Source of the DNA: Janthinobacterium lividum
Lineage (GTDB): Bacteria > Pseudomonadota > Gammaproteobacteria > Steroidobacterales > Steroidobacteraceae
DNA: 6,588 nucleotides
Assembly (NCBI GenBank): GCA_943327025.2
Contig: CALPVO020000124.1
Location: forward strand, 1 to 6,588
Direction of reading: 5' to 3'
This document shows positions 1-5,062 of this stretch, piece by piece; positions within the stretch are counted from its first letter, which is position 1; the number at the start of each line of letters is the position of its first letter. The position numbers and the translations under genes were made by a program. The notes under the pieces were generated by a model. The model was not told the DNA's origin, did no database searches, and was given only the letters and a program-made list of their open reading frames with translations.

Positions 1-476
1 CCATAGCGTGCGCCCTGCGGGCCACGCAGCACTTCAATCTGCCCTACATCGAACAGCGTGGCCACCATGCCAAGGCCACTGAAGTCCATGCCGTCGACGA
101 GGAACCCGACGGAAGGATTCGGCGCACCTTCGTACTGTTCCAGTTCGCCAATGCCGCGTACCTGGAAGTAGCGTGGCCGCGAACTGGCGCCGGCGAAGTT
201 CAGGTTCGGCACTTGGGCCATGGCGTCGGCGAAGTGCTGGGCACCCGGCGCTTGTAGCGAAGTTTGGTCGAGCACCACGGCGCTGGCAGTGAGTTTGCTG
301 GCTGGCGTGCGCCGCAGGGAAGCGATGATGATGACTTCCCCTTCCTCTCCCGCATCGGTAGTGGTAGCGGCTTGCGGCGCTGACGTGGTAGCGGTGGTCG
401 CGGCGTGCAGCGTGGGCGCCGCGAGGGTGCCGAGCATGCCCCCGACGATGGCTCTAGATAAACGGACCAAGGACAA
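1..476 (-). CDS. TonB-dependent outer-membrane receptor, N-terminal part, under TPP riboswitch control (probable thiamine transporter)
   Basis: The gene runs off the left edge, so only about 158 N-terminal residues are visible. The product begins MSLVRLSRAIVGGMLG and has a signal peptide, probably cut after the LHA motif near residue 25. A low-complexity Ala/Thr linker follows, then a TonB-box-like GEVIIIAS and a plug domain. Plug hallmarks are LADAM-type FADAMAQVPNLNF, FQVRGIGE, VGFLVDGMDFSG and the end motif IEVLRGPQGARYG. No ATG gives a complete signal peptide; TTG at 476-474 is preceded at six bases by GGGAG (483-487), and a second in-frame TTG lies two codons downstream. Receptors of this family import scarce nutrients across the outer membrane using TonB-ExbB-ExbD energy. 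The TPP riboswitch directly upstream makes thiamine or a thiamine-related compound the likely substrate; this is inferred from context, because the barrel is missing. Receptor family 0.95; substrate about 0.7. Confidence 0.93.
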   Translation of the reverse strand, partial: MSLVRLSRAIVGGMLGTLAAPTLHAATTATTSAPQAATTTDAGEEGEVIIIASLRRTPASKLTASAVVLDQTSLQAPGAQHFADAMAQVPNLNFAGASSRPRYFQVRGIGELEQYEGAPNPSVGFLVDGMDFSGLGMVATLFDVGQIEVLRGPQGARY

Positions 477-479
477 AGC

Positions 480-526
480 GCTCTCCCGAAACGACAACGC
501 CGGCAATGCCGGCGTTGGGGGAGAGC
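480..526 (-). promoter_or_regulatory. Riboswitch expression platform: Shine-Dalgarno-sequestering nested hairpin
   Basis: In the minus-strand RNA an 8-base arm GCTCTCCC (526-519) is perfectly complementary to GGGAGAGC (487-480), which contains the receptor's Shine-Dalgarno GGGAG. Nested between the arms is a perfect 10-bp hairpin, CAACGCCGGC / GCCGGCGTTG (517-508 with 504-495, three-base loop). Together they place the ribosome binding site in a closed stem just before the TTG start. No U-run follows, so control is probably at translation initiation rather than by transcription termination, as is usual for TPP riboswitches in Gram-negative bacteria. The pairing is read directly from the sequence; the OFF-state role is inferred from position. 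Confidence 0.85.
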
Positions 527-552
527 AAACCAACGGAGGAACCCCGGCGGTT

Positions 553-660
553 GCACCTGCTTCCCTACGCCGGTGCTAACCGGATCAGGTTCAACGGGTT
601 TGCCGGGGTGCGCTGTGCGCGAACCGACATCTCGGGCCTTTACAGGCCACCCCGAGGTAC
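553..660 (-). ncRNA. TPP (thiamine pyrophosphate) riboswitch aptamer, THI element
   Basis: Read on the minus strand, the element has the conserved parts in the expected order. A P1 stem forms from GTACCT (660-655) and AGGTGC (558-553), with one G-U pair. Then come CGGGGTG (654-648), a small hairpin GGCC-TGTAAA-GGCC (648-635) and CCGAGAT (635-629), a slight variant of the usual CUGAGA pyrimidine-sensing loop. After a family-typical variable arm come GAACCTGATCCGG (592-580), the stem CCGG/CCGG (583-570) and the signature GCGTAGGGAAGC (570-559). The variable arm is somewhat long. The aptamer binds TPP and controls downstream thiamine synthesis or transport genes. Here that gene is the TonB-dependent receptor, and the aptamer begins only about 28 bases after the slyD stop codon, so it may be read from its own promoter or from slyD transcription. 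Confidence 0.96.
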
Positions 661-687
661 GGGAAGCAGTTTAGCGCAATGCGCGCC

Positions 688-1170
688 TTAGTGGTGGTGG
701 CCGCCCGGGCCATGCACGTGGCCGTGCTCCAGTTCTTCTGCCGACGCCTCGCGTACTTCCGCGATTTCCACTTCGAAGTGCAGCGTCTGACCGGCCAGCG
801 GGTGGTTGCCGTCCACGGTGACCATGTCGCCGGCGACGTGAGTGACCACTACCTGACGATGGCCGTGTTCGGTTTCGGCGTAGAAGCGCATGCCCTGCTC
901 CACCTTGGCAATGCCCTGAAAAGCACGGCGTGGCACCTGCTGGATAAGGCCCTTCTCTTGGACGCCGTAGCCGTCTTCTGGGGCAACCGTGACCTGCAGC
1001 TTCTCGCCGGCCGTCTTGCCTTCGAGTTCGCGCTCGAGGCCCGGGATGAGATTGCCGTTGCCGTGCAGGTAAGCGAGCGGTTCGGCTGCGCTGGACTGGT
1101 CCAGCACCGCACCGCTTGCATCGCGCAGCGTGTAGATGAGGGAAACGACAACGTTATGCGCAATCTGCAT
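688..1170 (-). CDS. slyD: FKBP-type peptidyl-prolyl cis-trans isomerase SlyD
   Basis: This encodes a 160-residue cytosolic prolyl isomerase and chaperone. The FKBP half-domain starts at MQIAHNVVVSLIYTLRD and carries the signature YLHGNGNLIPGLE (about residues 34-46) and APEDGYG (63-69). An insert-in-flap chaperone domain follows (about 72-128, including QQVPRRAF and GMRFYAE), then VDGNHPLAGQTLHFEVEI, which closes the FKBP fold. The tail EELEHGHVHGPGGHHH is His-rich, as expected for metal (nickel, zinc) binding. It is much shorter than the E. coli SlyD tail (196 residues in total) and lacks its cysteines, so metal capacity is probably reduced. An upstream in-frame ATG at 1278 would add 36 unrelated residues; the start at 1170 matches the family, with a weak GGGTG binding site. 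A possible -10 TATCAT (1226-1221) has no convincing -35. No terminator is seen after the stop. Confidence 0.96.
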   Translation of the reverse strand: MQIAHNVVVSLIYTLRDASGAVLDQSSAAEPLAYLHGNGNLIPGLERELEGKTAGEKLQVTVAPEDGYGVQEKGLIQQVPRRAFQGIAKVEQGMRFYAETEHGHRQVVVTHVAGDMVTVDGNHPLAGQTLHFEVEIAEVREASAEELEHGHVHGPGGHHH

Positions 1171-1256
1171 GAGACACCCAAGGGTAGAGGCCGACCGGAG
1201 AATGGCCGGCAAGGGCGAATATGATACGCGATGACTACACGAGGGCTGACCGGGAG

Positions 1257-1337
1257 AAAAAATACGCGACGGTGCCACCTAGCCGGGGAGGGGGGATTGG
1301 GCTGCCCGAAGGCAGGGCCGGTCAGTCACCGTCGCGT
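1257..1337 (-). terminator. Intrinsic-terminator-like stem with U-run, upstream of slyD
   Basis: A perfect 11-bp GC-rich inverted repeat (1327-1337 with 1264-1274) is followed on the minus strand by A and then six T (1262-1257). The enclosed 52 bases are long for a simple terminator loop but fold into further helices with a UUCG tetraloop, so the stem could still form during transcription. It would end the candidate small RNA or attenuate read-through into slyD. No matching U-run exists for plus-strand reading. Confidence 0.6.
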
Positions 1338-1378
1338 TCCCGGCGGGACCTGTTCCGCAGGTGCCGTCGTTCGGGAAC
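1257..1378 (-). ncRNA. Putative structured small RNA or leader RNA, family not recognised
   Basis: The minus strand folds into a compact series of helices. A 5' stem-loop pairs GTTCC (1378-1374) with GGAAC (1340-1336), and inside it CGGC/GCCG and ACCTG-CGGAA-CAGGT (1362-1348) with a CCC bulge. A long closing stem pairs ACGCGACGGTG (1337-1327) with CACCGTCGCGT (1274-1264). Inside this stem ACCGGCC pairs with GGCTAGGT (one bulged A), and the hairpin CTGCC-TTCG-GGCAG has the very stable cUUCGg tetraloop. About 17 C-rich bases (CCCAATCCCCCCTCCCC) are left unpaired. Six U follow the closing stem. The tetraloop orientation and the U-run both point to minus-strand transcription. It lies about 85 bases upstream of slyD, so it is either an independent small RNA or an attenuator in a long slyD leader. 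I do not recognise it as 6S, SRP, tmRNA or any riboswitch. The 5' end is uncertain. Confidence 0.5.
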
Positions 1379-1380
1379 AT
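1279..1380 (-). CDS. Possible 33-residue leader peptide or small ORF within the structured RNA
   Basis: An ATG at 1380-1378 is preceded by AGGAG with four bases between, a plausible ribosome binding site. It opens a 33-codon frame starting MFPNDGTCGTG and ending at TAG (1281-1279), inside the 3' part of the terminator-like fold. If translated, a ribosome would disturb the helices and could couple translation to termination. The composition (Gly, Pro, Ala, Thr rich) shows no run of one amino acid as in classical attenuation peptides, and the frame overlaps strong RNA structure, so it may be fortuitous. No function is proposed. Confidence 0.15.
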   Translation of the reverse strand: MFPNDGTCGTGPAGNATVTDRPCLRAAQSPLPG

Positions 1381-1444
1381 TCAACTCCTGGGCGGTTTTG
1401 GCGTCTGTAGGCAGTTTCCGTACACCACTAACCGATCGCGATGT

Positions 1445-1460
1445 GTTGTAAAAATACAAC
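1445..1460. promoter_or_regulatory. Palindrome in the AT-rich promoter region of the Oar-like receptor
   Basis: GTTGTA-AAAA-TACAAC is a perfect 6-bp inverted repeat with a four-base spacer. It sits about 140 bases before the receptor start, at the edge of an AT-rich stretch (about 1441-1515) that contrasts with the GC-rich surroundings and probably holds the receptor promoter. I could not fix convincing -35/-10 hexamers. The symmetry suits a dimeric regulator site, but none is recognised, and the site could also serve the divergent minus-strand RNA. Confidence 0.3.
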
Positions 1461-1543
1461 GTTTTCATGAATTTATTTTGAATTACACGATTTCTGTCAT
1501 CTTCCCTTAAACTTCATGCAGTGCAATAAACGGGATACACCGT

Positions 1544-1559
1544 GTTGCCTTCCGGCAAC
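1544..1559 (+). other. Small hairpin in the 5' leader of the Oar-like receptor
   Basis: GTTGCC-TTCC-GGCAAC is a perfect 6-bp stem with a four-base loop, about 25 bases before the Shine-Dalgarno sequence of the receptor gene. It has no U-run and does not cover the ribosome binding site. It may stabilise the transcript's 5' end; its function is unknown. Confidence 0.35.
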
Positions 1560-1596
1560 CCGGCAAGATTTGTTCGAATTAAACAGGGAGCACCCC

Positions 1597-4500
1597 ATGT
1601 CTGTGCAGTTCCGTCGTTCAGCGCGCCTTGCGGCCGCCGTTTCCAGTGTCCTTTCCGCGCCGCTCCTGCTGGGTGGCGTCGCGGTTCTCGGCTTCGCGCC
1701 TGGTGTGGCCCACGCGCAGGAAACTACTGCGCAGATTCTCGGCACTGTCACCAGTGCCGATGGCAAGGCGCTCGCTAACGCCAAGGTCACCATCACGCAC
1801 GTGCCGTCGGGCACGAAGTCCTCGTCCACCACGAACGATGCTGGCCGCTTCGGCGCCGGTGGCGTGCGTGTCGGTGGTCCGTTCCGCGTGGAAGTGCAGG
1901 CAGACGGCTACGAAGCCCGCACGGTCGACAACGTCTTCACCAGCCTCGGTCGTCCCTTCTCGCTCGGCGTTTCGCTGAAGGCGCTGGAAGTGGTCGGCGA
2001 AGTGGAAGTTTCTGCCACGCGTGAAAGCGAAGCGCAGTTCGGCGTCACGGCAGCCTTCTCGGCCCGTGAAATCCAGAACTCGCCCAGCATCAACCGCGAC
2101 CTGAAGGACGTGGTCCGTAACGACCCGGCCATCTACCTCGACCCGCAGAACGGCAACGCCATCTCCATCGCTGGCCAGAACAACCGCTTCAATAGCCTCA
2201 CCGTCGACGGCGTGAAGCAGAACGACGACTTCGGTCTGAACGGTTCGGGCTACGCCACCAACCGCTCGCCCATTTCGCTCGATGCAGTGCAGAGCCTCTC
2301 GGTCCTCACCTCGCCCTACGACACCCAGTATTCGGGCTTCCAGGGCGGCGCCATCAACGTCGTCACGAAGTCGGGCACCAACGAATTCCACGGTTCGGCT
2401 TACTACTACTACAACGACGACACGATGGCCGGTTCCAAGACCAAGGACCGCTCCGGGCTGACGCCGTACAAGACCATCCGTCTTGACTTCGAAGAGAAGA
2501 GCTACGGTGGCACCTTCGGCGGCCCCATCATTCAGGACAAGCTGTTCTTCTTCGCCAACTACGAAAAGTTCGAGCGTACGGCTCCGGTGCCGGTGGGCCC
2601 GGCCGGTTCTGCGCTGCCGGCACAGTTGCTTGCGCCAACGCAGGCGGAATATGACTCGGTGGTTGCGGCGGCCAAGGCTACCTACAACTACGACCCGCTG
2701 GCTATTCCGGTTTCGGTGCCTGAGGAAAGCGAGAAGGTTCTCGTCAACCTCGACTGGAACATCAACGACAACCATCGCGTGCGCTACAGCTACCAGCGCA
2801 CCGAAGACTTCGATGCCACCGGCTTCACCACCAGTGCGACGACGCGTACCTTCGCATCGCCCTCGCAGTGGTACGAGCGCGGCTACAAGCTCGACCAGCA
2901 GGTCGTGCAGGTGTTCTCCACTTGGTCGGACGCGCTGTCCACCGAGTTCAAGTACGCCAAGAAGAAGGTCGCGAACCGTCAGGCCCCGCTGGGCGGCGAC
3001 ACCTTCGCCCAGATGACCATCAACGGCTTCGCCAACAGTGGCGCCGTGGTCATCGGTCCGGACATCTCGCGCCATGCCAACAAGCTGCGTAACCAAACGG
3101 AGCAGTGGAAGTTCAAGGCCAACTACCTGCTGGGTGACCACACCCTTTCAGCTGGCCTCGAGCGTGACTCGCTCGACGTGTTCAACATCTTCGTGCAGAA
3201 CGCTCAGGGTTCGTACGTGTTCAACAACCTCGCGGATTTCACCAACCGCGTGGCTGCTTCGTTCACCTACACCAACTCCGTGCTGTCGAATCCGAACAAC
3301 CCGGATGACGCTGCCGCAGCTTTTGGCTTCACCAACACCGCCCTGTACCTGCAGGACCGTTGGCAGGTCGCCGAAAATCTGCTCGTTACTTACGGTGTGC
3401 GTGCGGAGCGCTTCACTTCCGGCGATGCACCGCGTTCGAACCCGGGCTTCCTCACCCGTTATGGCTTCAACAGCAACGACACGCTGGACGGCCGCAAGCT
3501 CATCAGCCCGCGCCTCGGCTTCGAGTGGAACTGGCGTGAAGATACGCAGGTCCACGGTGGTATCGGCCTGTTCGGCGGTGGTACGCCGAACGTCTGGATC
3601 AGCAACAGCTACAGCAATGACGGCATCGTGCTGGCCAGCCAGAGCATCAGCGCCTCCACCAGCCCCACGGCAGTGCTGACGGCGCTGCAGCAGGCGGCGC
3701 TGCGCGGCTTCAACGGCTTCGACATTCCGGCCGCCGTGCAGACGCAGCAGACCACGCTGGCGGGTGCCGGTACGGTCAATGCGCTGGCGCCGAACTTCAA
3801 GATTCCGAGCAGCTGGAAGTACACCTTGGGTGTCGACCACGAGACGGACATCCTGGGCTTCGGCAAGGACTGGAAGCTGTCTGCCGAACTGCAGTACACG
3901 AAGGTGAAGAATGCCGTGCTCTGGCAGGACCTGCGCCTCGTGCCGATCGGCACACTGCAGGATGGCCGCACGCGCTACGGCTACCGCGCCACGGACCCGG
4001 CGTTCATCGGTTCCACCTCGCAGACGCGCAACTCGGGCATCAATGACCTGGTGCTGACCAACACCAACCAGGGCAAGAGCTCGGTGTTGTCGCTGGAAGC
4101 GGCCAAGACCTGGGACGTTGGTGCGGGTAAGTTCGACTTCTCGCTGGGTTATGCCTACACGCGCGCCAAGGACGTCAGCCCGGCCACGAGCTCGGTCGCC
4201 CTGTCGAACTGGGACAACATGGCCACTTCCGATGTGAACAACCCGGAACTGGCTACGTCCAACTACGAAGTGCGTCACCGCTTCCCGCTGCGTTTGAGCT
4301 GGCGCAAGAACCTGTTCGGCGACAACGAGACGGCCGTGAACCTGTTCGTGGAGCGTCGTGCCGGTTTGCCGTTCAGCTTCACCTTCGCGGGTACGGCTTC
4401 GGGCCTCACTGGCAACAATGCCGACCTGGCAGCCGTTACCGTGTTCGGCGACCCGCGTCAGGACAACCGCTTCCGTCAGTTGTTCTACGTGCCGAATGGT

Positions 4501-4947
4501 CCGACGGACGTGCTGTTCTCCTCGGCGACGGCCACTGGCCTGAACTGGGCGCTGCTCGACTCGTGGATTACCGCGAACGGCCTCGACAAGTACCGTGGCA
4601 AGATTGCGCCGCGCAATGCCTTCCGCAGCCCGTGGCTCACCACGGCGGACCTGCAGCTCCGTCAGGAACTGCCGGGCTTCGGCGAAGGGCACAAGGGCGT
4701 TCTCACCATCGACATCCTGAACGTCGCCAACATGCTCAACAAGAAGTGGGGCAACTACGGCCAGGTCGGGTTCCCGTACACCGTAGCTCCGGTGGGCGTG
4801 GAGGGCATCGATGCTGCCACGGGCAAGTACATCTACCGTGGTCTGTCGAACGTTGCTGGCACCGGCATCGGCAATGTCTCGCTCAACGCCAACCCGCCCC
4901 AGCAGTCGCTGTGGCGCGTGCAGGTGGGCCTGCGTTACGAGTTCTGA
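1597..4947 (+). CDS. Oar-like TonB-dependent receptor with N-terminal carboxypeptidase-regulatory-like domain
   Basis: This is a complete outer-membrane receptor of 1116 residues. The ATG at 1597 follows AGGGAG (1585-1590) by six bases and starts a good signal peptide cut after AHA (residue 40). An upstream in-frame ATG at 1516 would bury the signal behind 27 polar residues and is rejected. Residues about 45-128 form a carboxypeptidase-regulatory-like beta-sandwich (QILGTVTSADGKALANAKV, then TTNDAGRF). A TonB-box-like GEVEVSATR follows at 134-142, then a plug (about 145-255) ending in the Oar hallmark GGAINVVTKSGTNEFHGSAY. The rest is a large beta-barrel with many alternating aromatic strands, ending LRYEF; the terminal Phe fits BAM-directed insertion. 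Such receptors use TonB energy for transport across the outer membrane; Myxococcus Oar is linked to protease PopC secretion, but the substrate here cannot be told. Codons are strongly biased (AAC, TTC, CTG, AAG, CGT), suggesting high expression. It is monocistronic, with its own terminator. Confidence 0.96.
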   Translation: MSVQFRRSARLAAAVSSVLSAPLLLGGVAVLGFAPGVAHAQETTAQILGTVTSADGKALANAKVTITHVPSGTKSSSTTNDAGRFGAGGVRVGGPFRVEVQADGYEARTVDNVFTSLGRPFSLGVSLKALEVVGEVEVSATRESEAQFGVTAAFSAREIQNSPSINRDLKDVVRNDPAIYLDPQNGNAISIAGQNNRFNSLTVDGVKQNDDFGLNGSGYATNRSPISLDAVQSLSVLTSPYDTQYSGFQGGAINVVTKSGTNEFHGSAYYYYNDDTMAGSKTKDRSGLTPYKTIRLDFEEKSYGGTFGGPIIQDKLFFFANYEKFERTAPVPVGPAGSALPAQLLAPTQAEYDSVVAAAKATYNYDPLAIPVSVPEESEKVLVNLDWNINDNHRVRYSYQRTEDFDATGFTTSATTRTFASPSQWYERGYKLDQQVVQVFSTWSDALSTEFKYAKKKVANRQAPLGGDTFAQMTINGFANSGAVVIGPDISRHANKLRNQTEQWKFKANYLLGDHTLSAGLERDSLDVFNIFVQNAQGSYVFNNLADFTNRVAASFTYTNSVLSNPNNPDDAAAAFGFTNTALYLQDRWQVAENLLVTYGVRAERFTSGDAPRSNPGFLTRYGFNSNDTLDGRKLISPRLGFEWNWREDTQVHGGIGLFGGGTPNVWISNSYSNDGIVLASQSISASTSPTAVLTALQQAALRGFNGFDIPAAVQTQQTTLAGAGTVNALAPNFKIPSSWKYTLGVDHETDILGFGKDWKLSAELQYTKVKNAVLWQDLRLVPIGTLQDGRTRYGYRATDPAFIGSTSQTRNSGINDLVLTNTNQGKSSVLSLEAAKTWDVGAGKFDFSLGYAYTRAKDVSPATSSVALSNWDNMATSDVNNPELATSNYEVRHRFPLRLSWRKNLFGDNETAVNLFVERRAGLPFSFTFAGTASGLTGNNADLAAVTVFGDPRQDNRFRQLFYVPNGPTDVLFSSATATGLNWALLDSWITANGLDKYRGKIAPRNAFRSPWLTTADLQLRQELPGFGEGHKGVLTIDILNVANMLNKKWGNYGQVGFPYTVAPVGVEGIDAATGKYIYRGLSNVAGTGIGNVSLNANPPQQSLWRVQVGLRYEF

Positions 4948-4980
4948 TCAGGTTAGTCCAAGCCTTCAGTGCTCCTAGCA

Positions 4981-5018
4981 ACGGGGGTGGTCCGCAAGGG
5001 CCATCCCCGTTTTCTTTT
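4981..5018 (+). terminator. Strong intrinsic terminator of the Oar-like receptor gene
   Basis: ACGGGGGTGGTCC (4981-4993) pairs with GGGCCATCCCCGT (4998-5010) around a GCAA tetraloop of the stable GNRA class, with two G-U pairs in 13. TTTCTTTT follows (5011-5018). It starts 33 bases after the receptor stop codon. On the other strand the stem is followed by TTGCTAGG, so it works well only for the plus strand. Confidence 0.93.
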
Positions 5019-5024
5019 GCAGAT

Positions 5025-5062
5025 TCGAGAGCAAGCTCCCTCCCACATGGGAGGGAGCTTTT
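5025..5062. repeat. REP-like palindrome between convergent genes, next to the acs stop codon
   Basis: Read on the minus strand, TGTGGGAGGGAGCTTGCTC (5047-5029) closely resembles the Pseudomonas-type REP consensus recalled as TGTGGGAGCGAGCTTGCTC, including the GGGAG head and the GAGC-TT-GCTC core. A second, shortened copy of the head faces it in inverted orientation. Together they make a perfect 12-bp hairpin, AAGCTCCCTCCC / GGGAGGGAGCTT (5033-5044 with 5049-5060), with an ACAT loop. The inverted copy stops at TTTT, touching the acs stop codon. The hairpin may also stabilise the 3' end of acs mRNA or weakly terminate it; the U-run on that strand is poor. REPs of this kind are mobilised by RAYT transposases; none is visible here. 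Confidence 0.65.

Noticed and set aside
220..579. Plus-strand open frame opposite the riboswitch-controlled receptor
   Set aside because: It lies antisense to a clear signal peptide and plug domain and runs into the riboswitch; it has no family features and is a GC-rich shadow frame.
661..690. Promoter for the TPP riboswitch transcript, with a -10-like TAAACT just after the slyD stop
   Set aside because: There is only a four of six match, and no -35-like hexamer at 16-18 bases upstream; not strong enough to annotate.
1171..1278. 36-residue N-terminal extension of SlyD
   Set aside because: The added residues have no match to the family, which begins with the strand at MQIAHNVVVSLIY; the upstream ATG also has no good binding site.
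1257..1440. Identity of the structured element as 6S RNA, SRP RNA, tmRNA or a known riboswitch
   Set aside because: The hallmark sequences of these families (for example the SRP GGUCAGGUCCGGAAGGAAGC core or the tmRNA tRNA-like end) are absent. It was therefore left unnamed.
1221..1451. Plus-strand 76-codon frame between slyD and the Oar-like receptor
   Set aside because: It has no convincing ribosome binding site, an Arg/Gly/Ser-rich composition typical of non-coding GC-rich DNA, and overlaps the structured minus-strand element.
1516..1596. Upstream ATG extension of the Oar-like receptor
   Set aside because: It would put 27 polar residues before a classical signal peptide, and the leader hairpin lies inside it. 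The ATG at 1597 has a well-spaced AGGGAG.
1618..4692. Two very long antisense open frames (507 and 514 codons) opposite the Oar-like receptor
   Set aside because: They are in exact register with the sense codons. Their stops would need sense codons TTA, CTA or TCA, which this codon-biased gene almost never uses; the one break is a TCA serine codon at 3148-3150. The translations resemble no protein family.
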